The notes under the pieces were generated by a model that was not told the origin of the DNA, did not search any database, and saw only the letters and a list, made by a program, of their open reading frames with translations. Made by a program: the position numbers and the translations under genes. A DNA stretch of 64,000 nt from assembly GCF_030247195.1 (NCBI RefSeq), contig NC_080670.1, forward strand, positions 44,964,194 through 45,028,193, read 5' to 3'. Shown piece by piece: positions 12,860-23,100 of this stretch (the stretch's first letter is position 1; each line of letters starts with the position of its first letter). The DNA comes from Topomyia yanbarensis. Its lineage: Eukaryota; Arthropoda; Insecta; Diptera; Culicidae.

Positions 12860-13462
12860 AGTGTAGCGGAAAATACAGCATGCTTTACTTTCCGTGTTCA
12901 ATTGAGTAGCGATCTAAAAATAACTTTTTCGATTACACCCAGTAAGCATGTATGCGCATGCGCTTGATATTATATTCGTTTACTGTTTTTAAGTTTATAC
13001 TGTGCCTCTACAAACAGCAAACAGCTGTTTCAGTTCAATCAGGTAAAGAATTTTTGAATCGCAATGGGTCCCATTCGAGTCTGTTGTCTACTGTCTACTG
13101 CTGAGAACATAGAAAAAATTCACGTTTATGTGAATTCAGTATAATAATACCCTTATTATAAGGGTATGATTTTAGAGAGTACACTCGCTGAAAAATAGCT
13201 TTGTTCCAGTATCAGAAGTAAGTAGAGCAAACAAAAATAACATCGTTCATATAGTTCTTTCTTCTCTTTTTCTTCTGATAGCAGTTGTTCACTCCTGTTT
13301 TCTCCGGAGGACTGACAGCAAGAAGTGTGTACTGGAAGACAACTAATGCGACGACAGCAATAATTATTATTCGTCGGGTCTCGTCAAAACATACAAAATG
13401 AGAAAAGCTTCGATGTATATCAGCGGATCACTACATAATCTTCTAGCAAATATCATTCACTT
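12860..13462. other. intergenic, no gene seen
   Basis: No gene is seen. A short perfect palindrome (ACCCTTATTATAAGGGT) lies near 13149-13165. Confidence 0.5.
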
Positions 13463-13536
13463 GGCTCCATAGCTCAGTTGGTTAGAGCGTCGTGCTAATA
13501 ACGCGAAGGTCGTGAGTTCGATCCTCTCTGGAGCCA
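13463..13536 (+). tRNA. tRNA-Ile (AAT)
   Basis: A 74-nt perfect cloverleaf: acceptor GGCTCCA pairs with TGGAGCC, the discriminator is A, the D-arm is TAGCTCAGTTGGTTAGAGC, the anticodon loop holds AAT, and the T-arm is GTGAGTTCGATCCTCTC. A (T)7 run follows shortly, as expected for an RNA polymerase III terminator. Confidence 0.95.
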
Positions 13537-13579
13537 AAAAATTATTTTTTTGTCCATTTATGCAAATATCGAAAATATG

Positions 13580-13815
13580 GTGGGTGTTAAGTCAGACCGG
13601 ACCAAGTCGCAAAACATCAAAAAATGAGTTAATGATAGCACTGGATAAAGAATTTCTTCATCTACATTCCACTTTTACCAGATGAAAAAATAAACAAGAA
13701 TTGTAGTAAAAATTATTTTCCAATTATAATGTAAAGGATGCTGCGATTCAAACTTTAAACGCGTTTGTCTCGAAATCAATGCACTGTCACTTAGTCCGGT
13801 CTGACCTAACACCGA
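13580..13815. mobile_element. MITE with TIR GGTGTTAAGTCAGACCGGAC
   Basis: About 25-bp inverted ends at 13581-13606 and 13789-13814 (GGTGTTARGTCAGACCGGAC, then YAAGT) bound a 235-bp AT-rich, non-coding interior. It lies just 3' of the tRNA-Ile gene. Confidence 0.8.
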
Positions 13816-14142
13816 CCATATTGCGTATGAATATGAACAACACAACGCGTATATGGCACCACTATCCCATTTGTATGGAACAGACATCAATCAACATCTC
13901 AGCGGGCACACAAATTATGAGCCTTAATGACAGTTCAAATTGTTCTGCTCGTTCTACTATAGAAGCTCGATCTGCATTAGTCAGACACGGTACGGTACTG
14001 ACGGTAGGGATTGATCTTTAAATGTTTGTTAAAAAGTGAAAATATTGGACCGCAAATTGAAGAAAAGTTGTTTTGGATATTTCGGGAATAACAATTGAGT
14101 TCTACAAGATGACGACACGAATGAACTCATGATGAATGAAGT

Positions 14143-14276
14143 TCATGTTTGACAATTCTCGGTGGTTTGTTTACTTTGTCAGTTGCGTGAGTTCGAGTGC
14201 AACGGGTGCTCATCTGTTGAATTTGCCCTCACGTAACTGACAAAGTAAACAAACCACCGAGAATTGTCAAACGAAG
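14143..14276. repeat. inverted repeat
   Basis: Arms of about 45 bp (14146-14190 and 14230-14273) share GACAATTCTCGGTGGTTTG and GTTTACTTTGTCAGTT with their complements, around a roughly 40-nt loop. Non-coding. Confidence 0.8.
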
Positions 14277-14525
14277 TTCATCCGGCTCATTTTGTTGGGT
14301 TATGTCGGTTGGTGTAAAACCTAATCACTTTGCACATTGATACCAACAAATTAAACGAACTCGACCATCACTAAGCTGTGTTGAATGAAATCGGTTTATG
14401 TTTATTCTGGATCGACCTTAGCGTGACGTTATATATCTTGGCTTTGAAATCATGGCGGCTTAGTAGATACCTGAAACACACGCTGAGAATCCGACAAAAT
14501 CGCTAAAAAACATTCAACATTGTTC

Positions 14526-14693
14526 CCCAATAAGTTCAGCGGGAAAATGATCCGGTATTCTGGCTGGTTCTAATTAGTATTCCGGTTCCAGTAACACATC
14601 CGATTCTAATTAGAAATGGTGGTCACTGGAATCAGAATACTAATTAGAACCAGCTAGAATTCCGGTTTCTTTGTCTGACTGAACTTTACTGGG
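14526..14693. repeat. palindromic foldback element, copy 2
   Basis: Same family as 4648-4815: it starts CCCAATAAGTTCAGCGGG, ends CTGAACTTTACTGGG and has a centre CCGATTCTAATTAGAA. It is more diverged than copy 1. Confidence 0.8.
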
Positions 14694-14770
14694 CCGTCGT
14701 TCATTGGTAATTGCTAAGCCAAACCAAATGTTCAATATCACTAGTTCTTATCAGCTAAACCATGAATTAG

Positions 14771-15843
14771 TGTCAAATTAGTTATTGGAGTGGCGTTTCG
14801 AGTTCCTCTCATCCGAATCCGACACGAACTTAGTGACAGGAGCTCGTAGGGTTACCACCTCTCCGGGTTTGACCCGGAGACTCCGGTTTTCGGAAGCGAT
14901 CTCCGGGCCTCCGGGTTTTACATCAATTTCTCCAGGTTTGCTGGGAAGAAGAATAATTTAATGTTTTTGGAATTAATTGATTCTTTACAAAATATTTAAA
15001 AAGTCTAGGTTAACTATTACTCTGGTTCAGATTTATTTTGCCCGACTAACCCTTCGTTTCAAGGTGGCGAAGATGAGTTCACCAAATATTGCTGATTTCT
15101 TCCACAAAGCAATGAAAGTGAAAAACAAATCAAATTTACTACAAATTAAGAAAAGTAATTTTTCGCTGCATGCTAAAATTGAAATGTTGCATCCCACTAA
15201 GTCGTTCAAAATAATGTGAAAAAGTTATTTTGCAGCAATTTTACCAAATCAATTCACTGTTAGTGGTGCTTCTCACCAGCTGCACCATTGTATGACAGAT
15301 ATTTGTTCTAATCCAACTGACTAGGTCAACATCATTTATTGCGACCTCTGATGATGAATAACCGACACCACATAGTGCTTCTCATGTAATGTAGCAACCC
15401 TGCCTTCTTTGCTCTCCTTTTCCTGTTAGTTATGGAGAAGAGTAATGCTCGTTCGACTTATCCTCCACAGCGAGAGTGGCTGGTGCTTTTGTATTCTTGG
15501 CACTTAGTCGGGGAAGTAAAATACCACACCAAATTAAACCGACAAAACCGTTCTCAAATGTGAAAAATTTACAGTTTCACTTTAACATAGTAATAAAAAG
15601 CGATTAAAGTGCTCTAAAATGCCGAGCAATCGCTTTAATTCCAATTTCTGTTTAGTTCCACACAAAATCCAATACCCCCCAGGTCAGTGAAAATCTCCGG
15701 GTCAAAGTGTCTCCAGAGGTGGCAACCCTAGGAGCTCGCTAGTGCCGGATTGACGCTATGTCTCGTGTCCCTCAGCTGTCACTAAGTTTGGGCCAGATAC
15801 TGATAAAAGGAAATCGAAACGCAAATTCCACAACTAATTTAGC
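14771..15843. mobile_element. outer MITE split by a hAT insertion
   Basis: The left arm 14771-14838 and right arm 15773-15843 are imperfect inverted repeats; both carry AACTTAGTGACAG and GCGTTTCGA-type sequence in opposite orientation. A related arm pair occurs near 52740-52775 and 53055-53105. The hAT element at 14847-15730 sits inside it. Confidence 0.65.
14847..15730. mobile_element. non-autonomous hAT-type element, 884 bp, 8-bp TSD
   Basis: The ends are TAGGGTTACCACCTCTCCGG at left and the near-inverse CTCCAGAGGTGGCAACCCTA at right. Immediately outside both is GGAGCTCG (14839-14846 and 15731-15738), a perfect 8-bp duplication characteristic of the hAT superfamily. The interior has only a short frame (about 14977-15219) with no recognisable transposase domain, so the copy is non-autonomous. 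Confidence 0.9.
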
Positions 15844-16460
15844 GAAAAACACGTTTTTTGAAAATGATTAAGGAAAATTCTGATTAGTTCCCATTATTTG
15901 CTGTGTGCCGACAAAATTAGTTTATGGTGACACAACTTTTTTCGGATTGCCATTGAGAGCAAAGGATCAGGCGAACTGAACCATGCAGTGAATTATACTG
16001 AATTGTACTAGTGATGTGATAAAAGAGAGAATACTCTCTAGCAAACTGAGGATACCGTGTTGCTTTATTGAGAATAGGGTTTCTAGTATCTACCATCTTC
16101 CAATTCGAAGAAAGTAGCGCCGCTAAAAAGTAAATGAATCCAAAACCGCGCTCACCCTCGGATACTGTTCCAAAGTAAGTGACACGGTATAAAAGCATAA
16201 AAAATCTGATAAATCACAATTTTTAAGATTCCATTGTATTCATTTATACGGATACACCTTTGCTGACGCAAGGGTTGCACAGCTGTCAATTGACTATTAC
16301 TATCACATTTGTCAGCATTTAAAATTCGCATTTTTATTCGTTCGAGATAGAATAACTATAGAACTACTAAATTTTAATCGAAAGTTTCTAAAATCGCAAA
16401 ATGTTAAAAAAAACACGCAAACTAAAGTGGTACGTAGAAATAAGGACCAAAAATAAGGCC

Positions 16461-16534
16461 TGGCTCCAGAGAGGATCGAACTCACGACCTTCGCGTTATT
16501 AGCACGACGCTCTAACCAACTGAGCTATGGGGCC
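16461..16534 (-). tRNA. tRNA-Ile (AAT), second copy with one acceptor mismatch
   Basis: The complement is nearly identical to the tRNA-Ile at 13463-13536, with the same anticodon AAT and intact A- and B-boxes. The 5' acceptor strand is GGCCCCA instead of GGCTCCA, so position 4 (C) faces A and mispairs. It could be functional with a weakened stem or an incipient pseudogene. Confidence 0.85.
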
Positions 16535-16977
16535 ATGTCGGGCAATACAGGTTCTTGTAATCGCTGAAAATCGGTTGAAGTCATCTCTCGGGCTCACAAT
16601 TTACAGCGCTCACTACCAGGCAAACATGATCAGAAAACAGTCAATCTTACTGTTCGTTTCAATATGAAGTGGTGAACGTTTATTTTTCTGGCAGTAAAAA
16701 AAACAGCGCAGATAGGTATGGTAAAGCAGTTGATCTTTGCTTGCTTCCTACTTCCTGTGCTCAGGAGTGTGGCTATGTCTTTCACATCACGCTAAAATTC
16801 TTATTTTCATTTACGTTTGCATAAGGTAATGACCCTATTTTCAACCTATTCTTATTATTATTATTAGTCTCTGGTTAGCATTAGAGAGTGTCTATGATCT
16901 TAGCTCAAACAGATTGACGATTTAAGTCGAGCTATTGTTGCATTTGATTTGAGTTGTTGTTGCACTTTACCCCTCCC
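16535..16977. other. intergenic, no gene seen
   Basis: A partial end of the AGGGTAATGAGCCTATTTT-type MITE family is recognisable near 16823-16850. Nothing else is supported. Confidence 0.5.
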
Positions 16978-17137
16978 ACCAGTCTAAAAATGAGTTTGTA
17001 TACTGGCTTATTCTAGTTAGTACTCCAGCTCTAGTGAGACATCCGATTCTAATTAGAATCGGTTGTGTCACTGGAGCCTGAGTACTAACTAAAACCAGCC
17101 AAAATATCGACTCATTTTCGGGATAAGCCTTGCTGGG
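16978..17137. repeat. palindromic foldback element, copy 3
   Basis: A diverged hairpin of the family at 4648-4815. It has the same centre CCGATTCTAATTAGAATCGG and flanking CACTGGAGC blocks. Confidence 0.75.
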
Positions 17138-17167
17138 CGATGGTATTTGTATTTGCAGCAGATCTAA

Positions 17168-17323
17168 CCCAGTTTAGCTCAGCCGAAATGCTGGCTGGTT
17201 CTAATTCGTATTCCGGCTCCAGTGACACAACCGATTCTAGTTAGAATCGATTGTGTCACTGGAGACGGGACATAAATTTGAACCAGTCAGAATTCCGGCT
17301 TATTTCCGGTTCAACTTTACTGG
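17168..17323. repeat. palindromic foldback element, copy 4
   Basis: Starts CCCAGTTTAGCTCAGCCG and ends CCGGTTCAACTTTACTGGG, around an ACCGATTCTAGTTAGAATCG centre. It lies 30 bp from copy 3. Confidence 0.8.
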
Positions 17324-18452
17324 GAAGACACGTATTGCGCCTGAATTTCACAACGTGGAGCACAGCGTGATTTCCGGAGTCGACGAGTGTTTCTAGACAA
17401 AATTTGTCAAAAAGACTTAAGTAACAATGAAAGCCTCTATTTGCTTACTTTCTCTTTCGATTATTACGACGTCACTATAACACTTTGCTCCAATTTTCCA
17501 GTACATATCGAAAGCGGTTTTAACTAGAATATTATGCCAAGAGTTGAGCAGTAAATGTTGAAACGGCTGCATAATGAACAGAACCAAAGGGCTCTCATTG
17601 TTACCTACGACCTAATCTAAGTTTTCTCCAGATTTCATAATTTTTAGCCCATTTTCGTTTTTGTTTTTCTCTTTTTCCTCAAACTCAATTTGTAGTACCA
17701 CTTGGAATCCCGGACCATATACGCCCGCAAGTGATCCCCAATATATTTTATAATAAATTCCGAGAAATCGACTGTAACGGATTTTTTGCCGGTTTTTATA
17801 TTGAAGTTTCTGTCATCCGACTCTTACGAAGGAGAGTCCCAGTCTGTTTTTTATGCTTGAAATTTATATCCGGTTTTTTATTCTAACATATGTGAAACGG
17901 GTTTTAGCATAACATGTCCCTGCGATTTTTATTTTTGGTCGCTCACTTAACACCCGCCAATCATATAAAACTATATGTCCTTGTCAAAAGCAATGATAAC
18001 ACCAGATTTACTCAGTCATTCTCCGATAAAACTTCCATAAGGCTTATATAAAACCAATTGGTATTTGTATTGTCACTTGGAATGCTCTGTCACTTAATTG
18101 TAAATGAATAACTCACCACGATGGCTTCGCTACTGTGTCCGTGATATTACTTTTCCTTTTAGAAAAATAGTCGCTTGAATCTTAATTGTAAAGCATACAT
18201 GCCGTGATGATATTACATGGAGCTGCCTCCTGATTAGATCGAAAATAATCTAAGCATATCATCAGATTCCTCTAATTGCTGCACCCCGCCAACATTGAAC
18301 ACCTCCAGCAGTTCCGGTGACCGACCATCAATCGCATACATCTGTTTAGAATCTACAAAATATAGGTAATCAAGTTGGTGTCATCAAGGACTTTCTTTGC
18401 ATAAATGAGAAAGGTGCATCTCATTTCTAGTGGATTGAAACAAATTTGTATT
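17324..18452. other. intergenic 3' of the receptor gene, no gene seen
   Basis: AT-rich sequence without a supported ORF, RNA or repeat that I can define. Confidence 0.5.
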
Positions 18453-18458
18453 TTTATT
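18453..18458 (-). promoter_or_regulatory. poly(A) signal of the receptor gene
   Basis: AATAAA on the minus strand, about 40 nt after the receptor stop codon. Confidence 0.75.
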
Positions 18459-18497
18459 GATTCTTAAAACATACCAAAACTATTTAACCAATAAAAC

Positions 18498-19991
18498 TCA
18501 ATTATGATTTGCAAGATTTTTAACGCTTTGTATAAACTCGGGTGGCATCTGTTGGGAAATAAGTGACAGTTTGAACTGCAGCAGCACGATCAGATAGATG
18601 GCGATCGTGCTAATACTCTGAAATAATATCAACAGTGAAAACATCACATCTAAACCCCAAACACACCTAAAACTTACCGACGTCAACAACTCCCGGTTCA
18701 CTTCCGCGTATCCTTTGAGGCTCACGATAGCCGGGTTCATTTCGATAGCCTGAATGAAAAGATCAATTTCTTTCTGCGTGGGAAGATCAACCTTCAGCAG
18801 GTTTATGCCCAACAAAGTATCCTGTACTCCCTGTGCGACCTGCCGGGTAGCATGGTGCGAACAGTCACAAAAAATAAACAGCAGTGTTCCACAATACACC
18901 GCGGCGACAATCAGTCCAATCTCTTTGAAAGAGAATCCGAAACCATGATCGATAACCTCCGACATTGCCCCATAGATGGCAACAGTAATGTTGACAAACA
19001 TAAACAGACAATAGGTAGAATACGTCCGGGCGTATACATTACCCAGCCGCTGGAGTAGTTCGCTAAGATTTAACCACAGAAAGCGATACTGGGAGATCAT
19101 TGCCGCAGTGCACTCTATGGCAACATCCTTCCGGAAACGGTCGGACAAACTGGAAGAAGCTACCCGTATCCCGCGGCTATTGATGTACCAAAGTGCACTG
19201 TTCATGTTTAACATAATGATGATATGATAGTAAGCCGTCGTATGCCAAAGAGTAAAACCTTCTAGCAAATAACTGAGCAGACATAGAAACACAATCGCAC
19301 ATACCAGACAACCAACCGAGAGCATGACGATCAGAACCTGTAAACGAGGAAATTGGAGGCTCGTCCCTGTGACCCGATAATAACGGACCTGGAATGCTCC
19401 CCACATGGTTTTATAGACGGCAACGTGTTTTGCCACACCCCAGCCGACGAATGGAATCCAAAAATGCGGTACAAGGAAAATCACAAAGAGAATACCGTAA
19501 ATGTATTCGTCGAACTTATTCGTTTGTTGCAAAATGACCACCCGTTTGTATCCCACGATCAACACCACAATGCTGCTGACCGCGTAGAAGCAGTACGCGT
19601 AGATCGAGGCCCAAGATTTCCAGTCGAACGTGATTCGCCCAGGTGATGACCGCAGAATCGGCATAACGGCTAGCGCCCGAAACAGTACAAGCAACAGCTT
19701 ATGATCACGATAGAACTGATCGTGAATCTCGCACGTATCACCATCAGCAGAGTTCAACTGGGCACGGATTGCACGTTCCTTGGCTCGCTGAATCAACTCC
19801 GGATCCATTGTTCCGTTCATCATGCGTTCACCCTTTCCGATATCCCAGATGGATCCCATGTCTCCCCGGAGCAGCGCATAGCCGAGGGATTCGTCAAAGT
19901 CACTATCTTTGATCACCATTTCTGCTAGTTTACTGTTGAACTGGGTCATTTCACCCGAGATAGGTGTTCTCTTATAGGAATCGGCATGCAT
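18498..19991 (-). CDS. Gr2: gustatory receptor, carbon-dioxide receptor subunit (Gr1/Gr2/Gr3 clade)
   Basis: Seven-helix insect chemoreceptor of the CO2-receptor clade (Drosophila Gr21a/Gr63a, mosquito Gr1-Gr3), acting in the dendrite membrane of palp or antennal neurons. The region is open across 18498-20006. I place the start at the ATG at 19991, because the longer frame would begin at TTG. A 60-bp intron (18618-18677, GTAAGT...TTTCAG) precedes the last exon, as is conserved in this family, leaving exons 19991-18678 and 18617-18498 and about 477 residues. Landmarks are HKLLLVLFRALAVMPI near residues 97-112, a SQYRFLWLNLSELL loop near 300-313, and the C-terminal IYLIVLLQF signature near 445-453, equivalent to the TYhhhhhQF motif. 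Gr2 (the AgGr23 type) is my best guess, since the N-terminus and first helices fit it better than Gr1 or Gr3. A short upstream coding exon cannot be excluded. Gip lies immediately upstream on the same strand. Confidence 0.92.
   Translation of the reverse strand: MHADSYKRTPISGEMTQFNSKLAEMVIKDSDFDESLGYALLRGDMGSIWDIGKGERMMNGTMDPELIQRAKERAIRAQLNSADGDTCEIHDQFYRDHKLLLVLFRALAVMPILRSSPGRITFDWKSWASIYAYCFYAVSSIVVLIVGYKRVVILQQTNKFDEYIYGILFVIFLVPHFWIPFVGWGVAKHVAVYKTMWGAFQVRYYRVTGTSLQFPRLQVLIVMLSVGCLVCAIVFLCLLSYLLEGFTLWHTTAYYHIIIMLNMNSALWYINSRGIRVASSSLSDRFRKDVAIECTAAMISQYRFLWLNLSELLQRLGNVYARTYSTYCLFMFVNITVAIYGAMSEVIDHGFGFSFKEIGLIVAAVYCGTLLFIFCDCSHHATRQVAQGVQDTLLGINLLKVDLPTQKEIDLFIQAIEMNPAIVSLKGYAEVNRELLTSVSFRCVWGLDVMFSLLILFQSISTIAIYLIVLLQFKLSLISQQMPPEFIQSVKNLANHN
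18618..18677 (-). other. 60-bp intron that keeps the reading frame open
   Basis: Donor GTAAGT follows ACGTCG and acceptor TTATTTCAG precedes AGTATTAGC. It is phase 0, exactly 20 codons, with no stop. Splicing joins ELLTS to SISTIAIYL, which restores the family consensus before helix 7. Confidence 0.9.
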
Positions 19992-20120
19992 AAAACTTTT
20001 AGTCAATTTGCCAACAATTTGTATTTACCTTCATTAAAAATGAACGCAGTTTAGTTAAACACTAACGACCGTGGTCGCCAGCTGAATGTCACTGTCACGA
20101 TACCTACATGTACTGTGTGT

Positions 20121-23100
20121 TCATTGGCTCCAGTAGCCAAAGTCACGCAACCAACCGAGTCCTTCAACGGTGGCAGTTTTCGGTTTGTACTCACAACCAA
20201 CCCAGTCGGTGTATCCGCTGCTTTCCAGCATTTGGAGAACGTATCGATAGTTGAGTTCCCCTTCGGTGTCAGGCTCGTTGCGATTGGGAACCTGTGCTAA
20301 CTGAACGTGGCCAATGTACGGAGCGAACGTTTTGATGGCACTGGATATATCGCCACGTATGTGTTGAGCGTGAAAGATATCGAACATCAGCTTCAAATTG
20401 GGGCTGTTCACTTCTTTCAAGATGCGAATTGCTGCCGGGAAAAGGACATATGATAATAATTAAATCTTGTTTGGAAAAAAAAACGTACAATTTACCTTTC
20501 TCGTAACAGGCAAGGTAGTATCCGGGGACGGAATATTTGTTGATGGGTTCGATTACACCGAGAATGTTGTTTTTCTCCAGAAGGGACGCTGCCGTTCTTA
20601 GGTTTTTGAGGTAGGTGGTGTCGTGTTGTGCGGTAGCTGGTCCGGCCAACTTACCTGCCATTACGTGGATTCTATATGGAAAAGACAGTGATATTATCCT
20701 TCATAGCTTATACTCATTCATCAGCTCATGAAACTTCTAAGCTTAAATGATATGAATTTTCCCAAATCATCATATAAATACATGAACCAATTCAATATTA
20801 ATTCTTTGGGGCTATTTAGTGTTCTTCTTTTGATCGTTATTCCATTATCTTGAAAAATATGTAGTAGCAATTTTACCGTCAATTTGTGCAGAAATAAAGT
20901 CTGTTAGCCTTTTTGATGAATTAATAATGAATAGGGTGATGAGCCTATTTTCACCATACTAAGCAAGGTGCCTCACTAATTTGGTAATTTCTTGCCTTAC
21001 AATCAATGGAATGCGTAAAAATTGACATCAACCGCTTTGCTTCGTTGTTAAGAACCAATATAATAACACAAATGCGTTGAAAACAGTAAAATTCTCGTGT
21101 TTGGGCACAATGAAAACTCGAATCGAGTGTCCCTATTGCTGCGTTACCATTTGACTCAATGCGTTGAACAAAGATGGCAGACACTGCTCTAACCAACGGC
21201 TTCAAATGGGTAGGGTGATAATAGAAACATGGCGCAAATAGGCTCATCACCCTATAAGCTTAAATAAGTAGTGTAATTGTAAATACAATACAATAATATT
21301 ATGAAAGCTAACAAAAAATTTTAAAAAAAGTTGATTGCATCGGCCGGGAATCGAACCCGGGCCGCCCGCGTGGCAGGCGAGCATTCTACCACTGAACCAC
21401 CGATGCTTGGTGTTTAGGGATGCAGCATCCAAATAGAAGCCAACGCAACGCACACATGGATTGATTTTTTTTTGTTTTGCATCATTCATTAGTGCAGCTT
21501 TTCCCACATTACCTGCTGCTTGTAACATAATCTGATTCAGTCCAAAAATAAACCGCACGACATATACAACTGCACAGCTTAACGATGAAGCAAATACAAA
21601 TGCCTATGTATGTGAAAGAGGGGAATGTCAATTCAATGCGCCACGCGCGTGCTATAGTCAACAGAACCCTCAAAATTGCACATCTGGTTATGTTGGTACC
21701 GTAAAATGGGGGAACATTGATCACTTTTTCAAAAGTTTTTCGAATAACTATCTACAATTCAACTAGGTGCAACTGTTTGCATTTTTAAAACAAGTACTGG
21801 TACCCAGAGCTTGAAAATGTTCAAATTGTTGGGTATTTTATTTTGTTTTACTATAAAAATAAAATAACTTGGTTGTAAATTTCCATTAGTTCTTTTCGGG
21901 GTAACTTTGATCAGCAGAATATGTGTATCAAAATGAGAGGTAACGCTTGAAATGTTGTGTAAATTGCATATCCGTAGGCAATTTCATGGCCCGATATTAT
22001 GACGTCTCGTAAGAAAACAAAATTGTCTAGAAGGATACAGCCGACTTTTATCGAACTTTTTCGGGAAAATAGTCGAAATAAAATAGTTGACAATAAAAGT
22101 CTTGAATTTTTAAAATGAATTATTGGACAAAAATATTTACGGTTTCCAAAAAAAGTTCATTGATTTCATTAAAATACAAGGTATTGTTTGAACAGATTTA
22201 AACGATGTATAAGAGTTGTATCATTTTCAAATCGAATTTGTGTTTCTAAAAAGTACATTAAATGACGAAATAATCGTTGCCGATAGATGCTGAAAAGTCT
22301 CATTTGATCAAACTTACCCCGGTGATCAAAGATACCCCGTTTTACGGTATAAAGGAACGTGGCGGTGATCCGATCTAATCAAGTCCGAATCACTTGCAGG
22401 TGTTTTTCCTTCAGACTTCTATTCCGGTGTAGTACATGATAGGACTATAAATACTGGTTCGGCGAAGTTTTTATTTTGCAAGTATCCTCTATTCCAAAAT
22501 GTTCAAAATAATCGGACTAACGTTAATTATTTACATGCTAGCAGCAATATCTGCTGCGTCTCTAAGAAACGAGATTCAACCCGTAATCACATAGGCAATA
22601 AAAGAACGTATTGCTGGTGGCCATGAAGCGACCGTCAACCAGTTCCCATATCAGGCAGCACTTCTAACACCGCAGGGTACTTACTTCTGTGGTGGAACCA
22701 TACTGAACCGACGATGGGCTGTCACGGCTGCCGCTTGTGTCGTAGGATTAACCACACAGGACCTGGTTATATTTGTGGGTAGCAACCGGTTGAGCACGGG
22801 AGGATCAATCAGACGGGTTAGAAGAATTGTGATTCATCCCAACTTTAACGTCGACTTCTACTCCAACGATGTAGCTGTTTTGCAAATTGTGGACATTTTC
22901 TCGTTCGACGAATCCGTTCAATCCATTGCAATGAGACCAGAATTCGTTGAATCAGGAACGAAAGCAACAGTTTCTGGATTTGGTCGTTTTACGGTAATAT
23001 GCTTTCACTCGATCAAATTCACAAACTAATGAAACCGAAACATACCCATAGACTTCAGATACTGCAACACCGGATCCGCTGCGATACATTGAGGTGGAAG

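Noticed and set aside
20269..20661. 130-codon minus-strand frame taken as one exon
   Set aside because: Only its first part (IHVMAGK...CYEK) is Gip exon 3. The rest reads through the intron between exons 3 and 4 and into exon 4 in a wrong frame.
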